This document shows positions 18,908-27,862 of a stretch of 64,000 nucleotides of DNA, piece by piece. The position numbers and the translations under genes were made by a program. Positions within the stretch are counted from its first letter, which is position 1. Every line of letters starts with the position of its first letter. The notes beneath the pieces were generated by a model, which was not told the DNA's origin, searched no databases, and worked only from the letters and a program-made list of their open reading frames with translations. Origin of the DNA: Arthrobacter sp. JZ12 (GTDB taxonomy: Bacteria > Actinomycetota > Actinomycetes > Actinomycetales > Micrococcaceae). Where the stretch lies: positions 2,666,001 through 2,730,000 of the forward strand of contig NZ_CP045246.1 of assembly GCF_035189165.1 (NCBI RefSeq). Direction: 5' to 3'.

Positions 18908-20092
18908 TCAGCGCCGGGTGCACTGTCCGGCTGAGACCGTTTCGGTCAGGGCATCTGCCTGCTCCACGGCGGGGCGGAGTTCGGCGAGGGTCAGGGCGTA
19001 GCCCACTGGAACGTCCGAGGTGGACTTGGCGAAGATCAGACCTGCCACCCTGCCCTGCATGTCCAGCAACGGACCTCCCGAGTTTCCCTGCTGCACGTTG
19101 GCCGCGAGGGTGTACACGTCGGTGGCCGTCGGGTCCGCTCCGTAGATGTTTTCGACCAGCACGTCGGACCGGCCCTGGACGCTCGCGGGTTGGATCTGGA
19201 AGGGTCCACCCGCAGGGTAGCCGGCGAAAGCTGCGGTATCCCCTGCGGTCAGATCCTCGCCCAGCGCGATGGGCTGCCGATCCAGGCCGTCCACCGCAAT
19301 GACGGCGATGTCCTTGACGGTGTCGAAGTACACCACACGGCCGGGCATGGCGCCGGCTCCGGGAAGCTCGACGACGGGCTGGTTCACGCCTGCTACCACG
19401 TGGGCGTTGGTGACCACCTTTCCGGGTGCGACGACGAAACCTGAGCCGGTCTGGTTCTGTCCGCACTGGTAGGCGGTCCCTGCAATCCGAAGGACGGACT
19501 GCGACGCTGTGGCCAGTTCCGGTGTGTCCACCGACGCGTCGGGCACCGGCACGGGGGCAGCCGGCGCCACCCCTTCCAGGAGGGTGGGAATGCCGTCTGC
19601 CACCGCGATGGACCGGATCTCCGCCATCCACGAACGCACGGGCGACGGCGTCATTGTGTCGATGCTGTTAATGACCCTCGAGGAGGCGATGGACTGGGAA
19701 AGGAACGGAACGCCCATGGTGCTGATGCTGAAGGCGAGCATTGCGAGCACAAGCGCCGCCACCAGCACGTTGGTAACTCCACCAAGTAACCTGTCGATGG
19801 CTCTTACCGGCGCTGAACCTGTCCTGGAGCTGAGCGCGCGGCCGAGCCCGGCGCCCAGTGCCTGACCCAGGACGACGAGCAGCAGCGCAGTCGCGATCAC
19901 CGCAGGCAGCCGCCAGCCGTTGTCCGGAACCCAGCTGCTCACAAGCGGTATGGCGAAGAAGGCCGCGACGGCGCCGGCTGCGAAACCGATGATTCCGCCG
20001 AGCGTGACAAGAAATCCGTTCTTCAGGCCGGCGACAAGGTATCCGAACAGCACCAGAAGGAGGATGATGTCCAGGACGGTCAGACCGAACAC
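18908..20092 (-). CDS. marP: MarP-type membrane serine protease (CvpA + trypsin-like)
   Basis: This 394-residue protein has four membrane helices (about 5-125, CvpA-like) and a periplasmic/extracellular trypsin-like domain. The triad is His231 (TNAHVV), Asp261 (DIAVI) and Ser338 (GNSGGPL). Cys210 and Cys391 sit where the M. tuberculosis MarP (Rv3671c) disulfide is known. MarP supports acid and oxidative stress resistance by processing a cell-wall hydrolase. The start is a GTG at 20092 with GGGGAG six bases upstream. The neighbourhood (nth, crp, dppA, acs) is also shared with mycobacteria. Confidence 0.93.
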   Translation of the reverse strand: MFGLTVLDIILLLVLFGYLVAGLKNGFLVTLGGIIGFAAGAVAAFFAIPLVSSWVPDNGWRLPAVIATALLLVVLGQALGAGLGRALSSRTGSAPVRAIDRLLGGVTNVLVAALVLAMLAFSISTMGVPFLSQSIASSRVINSIDTMTPSPVRSWMAEIRSIAVADGIPTLLEGVAPAAPVPVPDASVDTPELATASQSVLRIAGTAYQCGQNQTGSGFVVAPGKVVTNAHVVAGVNQPVVELPGAGAMPGRVVYFDTVKDIAVIAVDGLDRQPIALGEDLTAGDTAAFAGYPAGGPFQIQPASVQGRSDVLVENIYGADPTATDVYTLAANVQQGNSGGPLLDMQGRVAGLIFAKSTSDVPVGYALTLAELRPAVEQADALTETVSAGQCTRR

Positions 20093-20288
20093 GCCACTCC
20101 CCTTTCAGGAAGCACCGCACTTCCCTGCTTTCGCCTGATTCTACGTGGCGGTGCTGACAGTTCCCCGGGAGCCCATCTGCCGTAGCCGTGCGCGAACACG
20201 CGTATATCTGGTGTCACATGTCCGTCACGTACGGCAAGATGGGAAAAGATTGGAATAGTTGAACTTGCATTACGAAAGAGGAGCTTTC

Positions 20289-20966
20289 ATGGATATCGAG
20301 GTACTGCGCAGGGCGCCCCTGTTCGCTTCGCTGGGCGATGAGGTGTTCGCCGCCCTCACCGACGAACTCACGGAGGTGGACCTTTCGCGCGGCGCGTCGG
20401 TTTTCCGGGAGGGCGACCAGGGCGACCAGCTCTACTTCATCGTCTCCGGCAAGATCAAGCTGGGCCGCACCGCACAGGACGGACGCGAGAACCTGCTGGC
20501 CATCCTTGGCCCCGGCGAACTGTTCGGTGAGATGGCGCTGTTCGACCCCAGCCCGCGCACTGCAACGGCCACTGCTGTTTCGGAGACCCGTCTGGCCGGT
20601 CTGAAGAACGAGAACCTCCGCGCACTGTTGGAGACCCGCCCCGAGGTTTCGGCGCAGCTCCTGCAGGCGCTGGCCCGCAGGCTCCGCCGCACCAACGAGT
20701 CGCTGGCTGACCTTGTATTCTCGGACGTTCCCGGACGCGTCGCCAAGGCGCTGCTCGATCTCGCCGACCGCTTCGGACGCCCGGCGACGGACGGCATCCT
20801 CGTTGCGCACGAACTGACGCAGGAAGAACTGGCCCAGCTGGTCGGTGCTTCGCGTGAAACCGTGAACAAGGCCCTGGCGGAGTTCGTACAGCGCGGCTGG
20901 CTGCGCCTGGAGGCCCGCGCCGTCGTCATTCTGGACATTCAGCGCCTGCGCCAGCGCAGCCGCTGA
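20289..20966 (+). CDS. crp: Crp/FNR-family transcription regulator (GlxR/Crp type)
   Basis: The 225-residue protein has an N-terminal cNMP-binding barrel with the phosphate-binding cassette GELFGEMALFDPSPRTATA (about 76-94). A long dimer helix (about 107-134) and a C-terminal winged HTH (TQEELAQLVGASRETVNKAL, 177-196) follow. It is the likely global cAMP-responsive regulator of carbon metabolism. The ATG at 20289 has AGAGGAG five bases upstream, so the longer frame from 20259 is rejected. A TGTGA-type site upstream of acs is a candidate target. Confidence 0.95.
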   Translation: MDIEVLRRAPLFASLGDEVFAALTDELTEVDLSRGASVFREGDQGDQLYFIVSGKIKLGRTAQDGRENLLAILGPGELFGEMALFDPSPRTATATAVSETRLAGLKNENLRALLETRPEVSAQLLQALARRLRRTNESLADLVFSDVPGRVAKALLDLADRFGRPATDGILVAHELTQEELAQLVGASRETVNKALAEFVQRGWLRLEARAVVILDIQRLRQRSR

Positions 20967-21003
20967 TCTCTCCGGCACAAGAGTGCGCCGGAGGCGATAG
21001 CAA

Positions 21004-21045
21004 AAAAGCCTCGCGTTAGCGGTCAATCCCTAACGCGAGGCTTTT
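21004..21045. terminator. Bidirectional Rho-independent terminator after crp
   Basis: AAAAGCCTCGCGTTA (21004-21018) pairs with 21031-21045 over 15 bp with a 12-nt loop. A-rich and T-rich flanks (AAAAAA on one side, CTTTTCT on the other) serve crp and the convergent Nudix gene. A weaker G/C hairpin (CTCCGGC with GCCGGAG, about 20969-20992) precedes it. Confidence 0.88.
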
Positions 21046-21083
21046 CTGCTATCCGGGAACGGCTGTCCCAAGAACGACGGCGG

Positions 21084-21905
21084 CTAGCGGCCGCGCTGTT
21101 CGGAACCTTCCGTGGCGGTGGAGCACTCGACCTCCACCTGCGGCTCACCGTCCACTTCCACGAGCCGCGGCGAGTACACCTTCATAGGCCGCTTGTGGGA
21201 CAGGTAGGCAATGCACCCGCGCGAGGACCCGATCTTTTCCAGAATGAGCTCGACGGCGGGAACCGTGAGTTCCTCGAGCGTTCGCCCCTTGGTGTTGGGC
21301 TGGCCGATATGGTCGCCAAGGGCGGTGGTGTGCCGCTGCCGCACTTCTTCCGCCGACCATCGCCATTCGCCCCAGACGCCCTTGCTCTCCAGCAGGGTGG
21401 GCTCCTGGTTGACGGGCTGCGCAGCGGCGAAGTACCGGGTATCGAAGCGCCGGTGGGCGAAGTCAGGGCTCAGCCAGGCCGAAAGCGGCTTGATGAGGTC
21501 AGTCCTTAGCCCCAACCCGCGCTTGGCCAGAATCTCCGCGAACGTCTTGTCACCTGCCGCAATTGCTTCGCGGGCCTTCATCCATTCCGGATGCTTTGTC
21601 CCCTCCACCAGGCTGGAAGCATCGGGCCCGGCAAGAAGGACTCCGGTTTCCTCGAACAATTCGCGGATCGCTGCGACGACGAACCTGCGCGCGACGTGGT
21701 GGTCTTCGGTGGCAAGCGCCGCTGCCCACTGGGCGGGCGTGGGGCCGAACCAGGTGATCGGATCGTCGTCTTGCTCCTCAACGCTGCCGCCGGGGAAGGC
21801 GACGACGCCCAGCGGCGAGTCCCCCCGCCGATAGGAAAGGTAGACCTCGGTGCCGATGGGGGCGTCGCGGATAAGGACAACGGACGCCGCCGGCCGGGGT
21901 TTCAT
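21084..21905 (-). CDS. Nudix hydrolase with split Nudix box (NUDT19-like)
   Basis: This protein of about 273 residues opens with PRPAASVVLIRD and has the Nudix GG (VAFPGGSVEEQ). After an insertion of about 45 residues comes the REL-FEETG helix (AAIRELFEETGVLL). A long insertion inside the Nudix box is typical of NUDT19/RP2-like proteins; the substrate is unknown, possibly CoA derivatives. The start is uncertain: ATG 21905 fits the homologous region, while the frame stays open to a TTG at 22007 that overlaps the ridA stop. It is downstream of ridA in the same orientation and probably in the same operon. Confidence 0.85.
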   Translation of the reverse strand: MKPRPAASVVLIRDAPIGTEVYLSYRRGDSPLGVVAFPGGSVEEQDDDPITWFGPTPAQWAAALATEDHHVARRFVVAAIRELFEETGVLLAGPDASSLVEGTKHPEWMKAREAIAAGDKTFAEILAKRGLGLRTDLIKPLSAWLSPDFAHRRFDTRYFAAAQPVNQEPTLLESKGVWGEWRWSAEEVRQRHTTALGDHIGQPNTKGRTLEELTVPAVELILEKIGSSRGCIAYLSHKRPMKVYSPRLVEVDGEPQVEVECSTATEGSEQRGR

Positions 21906-21999
21906 GGGAGTGCGCTCACCATGATCGATCCAACTGCGGGCGGCGCCCTGATGCTCCTCCCGTACGGGGAAGAACCTGGTGCTTGAACGCTTCACGAAA

Positions 22000-22482
22000 C
22001 TAGACAAACTCCGCGATTATTTCGACTTCAACCGGCGCGTTCAATGGTAGTACGGCCACGCCGACGGCGGAACGTGCGTGGGCGCCTGCCTCACCGAATA
22101 CCTCGCCGAGCAGTTCCGACGCACCATTGATTACAGCCGGCTGGCCTGTAAAGGACGGGTCCGAGGCAACGAAGCCCACGACCTTGACGATCCGGCTTAT
22201 GCGGTCCAGGTCGCCGATCTGCGACTTCACCGCCGCCAGCGCGTTGACGGCACACGTTGCCGCGTATTCCTTGGCCTGCTCGGGTGAGACGTCACTGCCG
22301 ACGTTGCCCGTTGCTGGGAGTTCGCCATTAATAAACGGCAGTTGCCCGGAGGTGAAGACGTGGCTGCCGGAAACTACGGCGGGAATGTAGGCGGCCACGG
22401 GTGCCGCTACCTCGGGCAGGGCAATCCCGAGATCCAGGAGCCTGCGCTCGACGGCCGAGACTGCTTCATTGGTGCTGGTCAC
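22000..22482 (-). CDS. ridA: RidA-family protein (enamine/imine deaminase)
   Basis: This 160-residue protein belongs to the YjgF/YER057c/UK114 family (HVFTSGQLPFINGELP, GNVGSDVSPEQAKEYA, NALAAVKSQIGDLDRI, SAVGVAVLPLNAPVEVE). Such trimers hydrolyse reactive enamines or imines made by PLP enzymes. The usual conserved catalytic Arg of the archetype is not evident at the family position, so it may belong to a Rid subgroup other than RidA proper. The start is GTG at 22482, which overlaps the TGA of the DUF4177 gene (GTGA). Confidence 0.85.
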   Translation of the reverse strand: MTSTNEAVSAVERRLLDLGIALPEVAAPVAAYIPAVVSGSHVFTSGQLPFINGELPATGNVGSDVSPEQAKEYAATCAVNALAAVKSQIGDLDRISRIVKVVGFVASDPSFTGQPAVINGASELLGEVFGEAGAHARSAVGVAVLPLNAPVEVEIIAEFV

Positions 22483-22640
22483 GATGCGTTTTTCTCCCGC
22501 TTGAGGTAGGCCACCAGTCCGTTGCCGTCAGGACCGGGAACAACCTGGACAAGTTCCCAGCCGTCCTCGCCCCACTGGTCGAGAATCTGCTTGGTGGCGT
22601 GGATGATGAGCGGAATTGTGGCGTACTCCCATTTGGTCAT
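22479..22640 (-). CDS. Small DUF4177-type protein
   Basis: A 53-residue frame starts at the ATG at 22640. It reads MTKWEYATIPLIIHATKQIL, then a WGEDGWELVQVVPGPDG segment and a basic C terminus. The WEY start and the DxWGxxGWELV motif are typical of actinobacterial DUF4177 proteins found just before ridA and the bifunctional PBP. The function is unknown. Its stop overlaps the ridA GTG, so it heads the DUF4177-ridA-Nudix operon. It is divergent from the PBP gene, with only 37 bp between the two starts. Confidence 0.88.
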   Translation of the reverse strand: MTKWEYATIPLIIHATKQILDQWGEDGWELVQVVPGPDGNGLVAYLKREKNAS

Positions 22641-22677
22641 GACTCACAGGTTAGCGTGTGCTAGTAAACTGGAGTGC

Positions 22678-24984
22678 ATGGCTGCACGTAAATCCCCATT
22701 CTTTGACACGGCAACCACCTTGGGGAAAATCATTGCATTTCTTGGAATCAGCGCACTGAGTGGGGTGCTCGCCGCGGGCCTTCTGGTGCCCGTTGCAGCC
22801 GCTGCCGGCACCGGCGCCTCAGCGTCGATTCAGTTCTTCGAGAACCTTCCGGCCGAGCTCGAGCGCGGAGCGCTTGCTCAGCCGTCCAAGATCGTCGCCT
22901 CCGACGGCTCGTTGATCGCAACCCTGTATGAGGAGAACCGCCAGCCCGTGACGCTGGAACAGGTCTCCGAGAACATGACCGATGCCCTCATCGCTATTGA
23001 GGACGACCAGTTCTACAACCACGGCGGCGTGGACCTGCAGGGCATCATCAGTGCGGCCATCAGCAACATCAGCAGCGACACTACGCGCGGTGCCTCCACC
23101 ATCACGCAGCAATACGTCAACAACGTGCTCATCGATGCGAGCATGCAGAGCGGCGGAGACGTTACCTTCAGCGGCCAGAAGACGCTGGGCGACAAGCTGC
23201 GTGAGGCCAAGCTGGCGATCGCCGTCGAAAAGGAGCTGAGCAAGGATGAAATCCTCGCCGGCTACCTGAACATCGTTCCGTTCACCGGCAACACCTACGG
23301 TGTGCAGGCCGCGTCCAAGTACTTCTTCAATGTCGAGGCCAAGGACCTGAACATCCAGCAGGCAGCACTGCTGGCCGGCGTGGTCAACGGGCCCACTTTC
23401 TACAGCCCGGAGCTCTACCCGGAGCGCGCGCTGGAGCGCCGCAACCTGGTGATCAACCGCATGCTCGATACCGGCAAGATCACCCAGGAAGAGCACGACG
23501 CCGCGGTCGCCTCAGATCTCGGACTGAACATCACGCCCGTCCTCAATGGCTGCGTCGGTGCGGAGCAAGCGCCGTACTTCTGTGACTATGTCACCCACCT
23601 CATCCTCAATGACGCCGCCTTCGGCGAGACGCGCGAGGACCGCGAGAAGCTGCTCTACCGTGGCGGCCTCACCATCAAGACCACCCTGGATGCCCGCGCG
23701 CAGGCCGCTGCGCAGACGGCGATCAACGAGACCGCCAACCGTGAGACCACCGACCCCGCAGTCGGCCACTCGATGGTGAGCCTCCAGCCCGGCACCGGAA
23801 ACATCCTGGTCATGGCCCAGAACACCCGTTACATGCCGGGTGAGACCGGCGGTGACTCAGTGCAGAACTTCAACGTTGACCAGTACGCGGGCGGTGACCC
23901 CAACCGGCCGCTCGGCGGCCTCGGCGGGTACCAGCCCGGATCGACGTTCAAGCCGTTCACCGTAGCTGCATGGCTCGAAGATGGACGGGGCCTGAATACC
24001 GTCGTCGACGGAAGCAAGAAGCGCTACCCCCAGGGTGAGACCTGGAAGGCAAGCTGCCTTCCAGGCGGCGAATACGTCCTACCGGACGCGGACGGCTACG
24101 AGCCCCAGAACTACGGCGACACCAACTACGGCAACTACAGCGTGCTGGAGGGACTGGCGCAGTCCTACAACACTGTGACCATGTACACCGCCAAGCAGGT
24201 GGACCTTTGCAAGCCCTTCGAGATTGCGTCGAAGCTCGGCGTACATGACGGCAAGAGTTCCGGTGGCGAATACGCCCCGCTGCAGGTTCAGCCCTCCGCC
24301 CTGATTGGTGGCGGTAGCGAGGTATCGCCCATGTCCATGGCTACGGCTTTCGCAGCTCTGGGAGCAGAGGGTCTCACCTGTGAGCCTCGTGCGCTGTCCG
24401 AGGTCACTGCGGTCGACGGCACCACTTACCCGGTACCCGAACAGAAGTGCGAGCAGGCTATTTCCAAGGAGCTTGCGCGTGGTGTCAACCGAGCCACTCG
24501 GGAAGTGATTGAGAGGGGCTCCGGACAGCTGCTGGAGTTCGGGGATATCCCTATGGCCGGCAAGACCGGCACCAACGACGCCCGTTCGCAGACTTGGTTC
24601 CTCGGTTACAACTCGGCAATGGCAACCGCCAGTTGGGTAGGCAACTGGAAGGAAAACAGCACCTCGCTGTCGGCACTGCGAATTGGAGGGCGGATCTACG
24701 AAGAGATCGACGGCGCCTTCGTTGCGGCTCCGTCCTGGGCCCGCTACATGTCGCAGATCTCCGACGCCTACCGCGGCAAGGAGTTTGCAGATCCGCCCTC
24801 AAACATGATGAACGGCGGCGGCCGCCCCGACCAGCCCTCGAACAACAACGGGAACAGCAATAACAACAACAATGCACAGTTGATCGTGCCGCCCAGCACC
24901 GGCAACACCCAGCCCGTGACACCGCCGGACAATACTGGGAACAATGGAAACGGGAACGGCAACGGAAACGGGGGCGGCAACTGA
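22678..24984 (+). CDS. Bifunctional class A penicillin-binding protein (PonA2-like)
   Basis: The 768-residue protein polymerises and cross-links peptidoglycan. It has a cytoplasmic N terminus and one membrane helix (about 18-45). The GT51 domain has catalytic Glu108 in EDDQFYNHGG, GASTITQQYVNN and the KLREAKLAIAVEKELSKDEI motif. The transpeptidase has Ser422-Lys425 (GSTFK), SYN (496-498) and KTG (629-631). The last about 60 residues are an Asn/Gly/Pro-rich tail with no PASTA domain. The ATG at 22678 has TGGAG close by. In mycobacteria ponA2 also sits between crp/ridA and a metallophosphoesterase gene. Confidence 0.95.
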   Translation: MAARKSPFFDTATTLGKIIAFLGISALSGVLAAGLLVPVAAAAGTGASASIQFFENLPAELERGALAQPSKIVASDGSLIATLYEENRQPVTLEQVSENMTDALIAIEDDQFYNHGGVDLQGIISAAISNISSDTTRGASTITQQYVNNVLIDASMQSGGDVTFSGQKTLGDKLREAKLAIAVEKELSKDEILAGYLNIVPFTGNTYGVQAASKYFFNVEAKDLNIQQAALLAGVVNGPTFYSPELYPERALERRNLVINRMLDTGKITQEEHDAAVASDLGLNITPVLNGCVGAEQAPYFCDYVTHLILNDAAFGETREDREKLLYRGGLTIKTTLDARAQAAAQTAINETANRETTDPAVGHSMVSLQPGTGNILVMAQNTRYMPGETGGDSVQNFNVDQYAGGDPNRPLGGLGGYQPGSTFKPFTVAAWLEDGRGLNTVVDGSKKRYPQGETWKASCLPGGEYVLPDADGYEPQNYGDTNYGNYSVLEGLAQSYNTVTMYTAKQVDLCKPFEIASKLGVHDGKSSGGEYAPLQVQPSALIGGGSEVSPMSMATAFAALGAEGLTCEPRALSEVTAVDGTTYPVPEQKCEQAISKELARGVNRATREVIERGSGQLLEFGDIPMAGKTGTNDARSQTWFLGYNSAMATASWVGNWKENSTSLSALRIGGRIYEEIDGAFVAAPSWARYMSQISDAYRGKEFADPPSNMMNGGGRPDQPSNNNGNSNNNNNAQLIVPPSTGNTQPVTPPDNTGNNGNGNGNGNGGGN

Positions 24985-24986
24985 TC

Positions 24987-25919
24987 GTGGGGACAACTAA
25001 AGCGGACACCCGGGCCGGCGCAGGAATCGCACTCGGACTCACTGCAGCAGCCGGCGTCGCAACCCTCGGGTATGCGGCACTCGTAGAACGTAACCTGTTC
25101 GGGCTCCGCACCGAGTCCCTGGCGATCCTCCCCCCGGGCAGCCGTCCGCTGAAGATTCTCCACCTCTCCGACATCCACATGGTTCCGCGCCAGACCGCCA
25201 AGGCGACGTGGCTGCAGGGATTGGCTGAGTTGAAGCCGGACCTCGTGGTCAACACCGGCGACAACCTAAGCCACCCCAAGGCCCTTGGTCCCCTGCTCGA
25301 CGCACTGGAACCGCTGCTGGACTTCCCGGGGGTGTTTGTCCCCGGCTCCAATGACTACTATGCGCCGCGGCTGCTGAACCCGTTCAAGTACTTCGCAGGT
25401 CCTTCCTCCCTTGGCGACAAGCCGCTGAAGGAACTGCCGTGGCAGCAGATGTTCGCGCGCTTCGGTTCAGCCGGGTGGCTCGACCTGACCAACCGGTCCC
25501 AGTCCGTCGCTTTGCGCGGCCTTCGTATCGACTTCAGCGGAGTCGACGACCCGCACCTGGGTCGGGACCGGTTCATCGGCTTCCCCAATGGAAGCAGCAC
25601 GGCAGACGAAGCACCCCACCTCCGCATCGGAGTGGCACACGCTCCCTACCAGCGGGTGCTGGACGCATTTAGCGACGGCGGCGCCCACCTGATGCTCGCC
25701 GGCCACACCCATGGTGGGCAGGTCTGCATCCCGGGCTACGGCGCACTTGTGAGCAACTGCGACCTGCCCACCTGGCGGGCGCGCGGGCTCACTCAGTGGG
25801 AGAACAACGGCGCAGTAGTGCCGCTGAACGTTTCAGCCGGCATCGGAACGTCCCGTTTCGCGCCAGTGCGGTTTGCCTGCCGCCCCGAGGCCGTCCTGCT
25901 AACACTCACCGCGCGCTAG
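24987..25919 (+). CDS. Membrane-anchored metallophosphoesterase
   Basis: This 310-residue protein has an N-terminal hydrophobic segment (about 13-33) and a calcineurin-like core: HLSDIH, VNTGDN, PGSNDYY (the GNHD position, here GSND), VAHAP and AGHTHGGQ. It probably faces outward or is membrane bound; the substrate is unknown. The start is a GTG two bases after the PBP stop, so the two are co-transcribed, as in the mycobacterial ponA2-Rv3683 pair. Confidence 0.9.
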   Translation: MGTTKADTRAGAGIALGLTAAAGVATLGYAALVERNLFGLRTESLAILPPGSRPLKILHLSDIHMVPRQTAKATWLQGLAELKPDLVVNTGDNLSHPKALGPLLDALEPLLDFPGVFVPGSNDYYAPRLLNPFKYFAGPSSLGDKPLKELPWQQMFARFGSAGWLDLTNRSQSVALRGLRIDFSGVDDPHLGRDRFIGFPNGSSTADEAPHLRIGVAHAPYQRVLDAFSDGGAHLMLAGHTHGGQVCIPGYGALVSNCDLPTWRARGLTQWENNGAVVPLNVSAGIGTSRFAPVRFACRPEAVLLTLTAR

Positions 25920-25924
25920 CCGCC

Positions 25925-25976
25925 GGCCTCCACTGAGGCCCTCTATTGAGCGCGTCGCGTTTCCCTCACCTAGGAT
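25925..25976 (+). promoter_or_regulatory. Intergenic weak hairpin and candidate promoter for the ABC exporter
   Basis: GGCCTC-CACT-GAGGCC (25925-25940) could be a weak terminator for the phosphoesterase gene. TTGAGC (25946-25951) and TAGGAT (25971-25976), 19 nt apart, form a candidate promoter about 60 bp before the exporter ATG. Confidence 0.4.
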
Positions 25977-26035
25977 TGTTGCTGGGGGACACCAACTTCG
26001 GATTCTCCCGGTCCTTTCCTCCCTGAGAGAAGAAC

Positions 26036-27862
26036 ATGCCGACGCAATCTACCCTGTGGCAATCCCTCGGCCGCCTGTATCCGCACCTCAAGCCGATCAT
26101 TCCGCGGTTGGTGCTTGGCCTGTTTGCCGCGCTCGGCGCCAGCATCATGGTCCTGGCAATCCCGCAGGTGTTCCGTGTGCTCGTCAACGACGCACTTGCA
26201 GAAGGCACCGAAGCAACCACGATCTGGTTGGCTTCCGGCATCGTGTTGCTGCTGGGTGTCCTCGAGGCAGCCTTCGTTGCCCTGCGCCGCTTCTTCGTCA
26301 TCAACCCGGCCACCACGGTCGAAACCAACCTGCGAACCTCCTTCTACCGGCACCTTCAGGGCCTCGCCGTCGCCTTCCACGACCGCTGGGGAAGCGGACA
26401 GCTGCTGTCCCGCGCCATGTCGGACCTCAACCTCATGCGGCGCTGGATGGCGTTCGGCGCCATCATGCTGGTGGTCGACACGCTGACGGTGACGGCCGGC
26501 GTCGTAATCATGTTCTTCATGAGTTGGCCGCTTGCGGTCATCTTCCTCGCCGCGGCCGTTCCGGTGATGATCTACGGCTTCCGGTTCCGGACCTCCTACA
26601 GCCGGGTGTCCCGCAAGAGCCAGGACCAGGCCGGTGACCTCGCCACGACGGTTGAGGAATCCGTGCACGGCATCCGCGTGCTCAAGGCGTTCGGCCGGAG
26701 CCGGGAGGCGCTGGATGCGTTCAGCGACCAGGCGGAAGAACTGCGGCAGACCGAGATTCACAAGGCCAAGAGCCTGGCGAGCTTCTCGCTGATCGTCACG
26801 CTGCTGCCCGAGCTGGCGCTCGGCGCCTCGCTGGTCGTGGGGATCCTGCTTGCCGTCAACGGTGAGGTGTCGATCGGCGGGCTGGTTGCGTTCTTCGCAA
26901 CCGCCGGCGTGGTCACGGGGCGGGTCGAGTTCATTGGGCCACTGCTTGCCATGACCTTTACGGCGAAGACTGCGATCGACCGCCACTACGAAGTCATGGA
27001 GTCCGAAAACACCATCACGAATCCTCCGCACCCCCGGACGCTCGCCCAGCCTCACGGCAGGGTCACGTTCGACGACGTCTCCTTCCGCTACCCGGACGCG
27101 GACAAGGAAGCGCCTGGGGTACTCAACGGGATCGACCTCACGCTCGAGGCCGGCGAGACCATGGCCCTGGTGGGCGTCACCGGATGCGGCAAGAGCACCC
27201 TGCTTCAGCTCGTGCCAAGGCTGTACGACGTTACCGGCGGCTCGATCCGGATCGACGGCGTGGACATCCGCGACCTCACCGTCGAGGAGCTGCGACGCCA
27301 CGTTGCCGTGGCGTTCGAGGAGACCACCCTGTTCTCCAACTCGGTACGCGAGAACGTGATGATGGGCGTGGACCCGGCTTCGGAGAACGACGGCGCCGCC
27401 ATCCTCACAGAGGCCCTGGACGTGGCGCAGGCCCACTTTGTCTACTCGCTCCCCGACGGCGTGGACACCCTCATCGGCGAAGAAGGGCTCAGCCTGTCCG
27501 GCGGGCAACGGCAGCGCGTGGCTCTGGCCCGGGCGATTGCCGCCAAGCCGAACGTGCTCGTGCTGGACGACCCCCTCTCCGCGCTGGATGTCAGGACCGA
27601 GGAACTCGTCGAGGAGCGGCTGCGCCAGGTCCTGAAGGACACCACCACGCTCATCGTCGCCCACCGCCCCTCCACCGTTGCCCTCGCCGACCGGGTGGCG
27701 CTGATGGAGGACGGCCAGATTGCCGACGTCGGAACCCACTCGGAACTGCTGGCGCGCAGCGACCACTACCGCTACGTCATCGCAAGCCTGACCGAGGAGC
27801 CCGTGGACCTGGACAGCGAACTCGAAGAGCTGAAGCACGACGACGAGGGGGCACGCGCGTGA
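26036..27862 (+). CDS. ABC exporter half-transporter with degenerate ATP site (subunit 1)
   Basis: This 608-residue protein has six membrane helices (about 20-310) and a C-terminal nucleotide-binding domain. Walker A is GVTGCGKST (380-388) and the signature LSGGQRQR (487-494) is intact. Walker B reads VLVLDDP with Asp512 where the catalytic Glu should be, and the Q-loop reads AFEET with Glu instead of Gln. This is the pattern of the degenerate subunit in heterodimeric exporters (BmrC/TM287-like). GTGA overlap with the next gene supports a heterodimer. The substrate is unknown; drugs or lipids are typical for the class. Confidence 0.93.
   Translation: MPTQSTLWQSLGRLYPHLKPIIPRLVLGLFAALGASIMVLAIPQVFRVLVNDALAEGTEATTIWLASGIVLLLGVLEAAFVALRRFFVINPATTVETNLRTSFYRHLQGLAVAFHDRWGSGQLLSRAMSDLNLMRRWMAFGAIMLVVDTLTVTAGVVIMFFMSWPLAVIFLAAAVPVMIYGFRFRTSYSRVSRKSQDQAGDLATTVEESVHGIRVLKAFGRSREALDAFSDQAEELRQTEIHKAKSLASFSLIVTLLPELALGASLVVGILLAVNGEVSIGGLVAFFATAGVVTGRVEFIGPLLAMTFTAKTAIDRHYEVMESENTITNPPHPRTLAQPHGRVTFDDVSFRYPDADKEAPGVLNGIDLTLEAGETMALVGVTGCGKSTLLQLVPRLYDVTGGSIRIDGVDIRDLTVEELRRHVAVAFEETTLFSNSVRENVMMGVDPASENDGAAILTEALDVAQAHFVYSLPDGVDTLIGEEGLSLSGGQRQRVALARAIAAKPNVLVLDDPLSALDVRTEELVEERLRQVLKDTTTLIVAHRPSTVALADRVALMEDGQIADVGTHSELLARSDHYRYVIASLTEEPVDLDSELEELKHDDEGARA

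Noticed and set aside
20213..20236. TGTCACATGTCCGTCACG upstream of crp as a Crp autoregulation site
   Set aside because: The two TCAC parts point the same way and do not form the TGTGA-N6-TCACA dyad.
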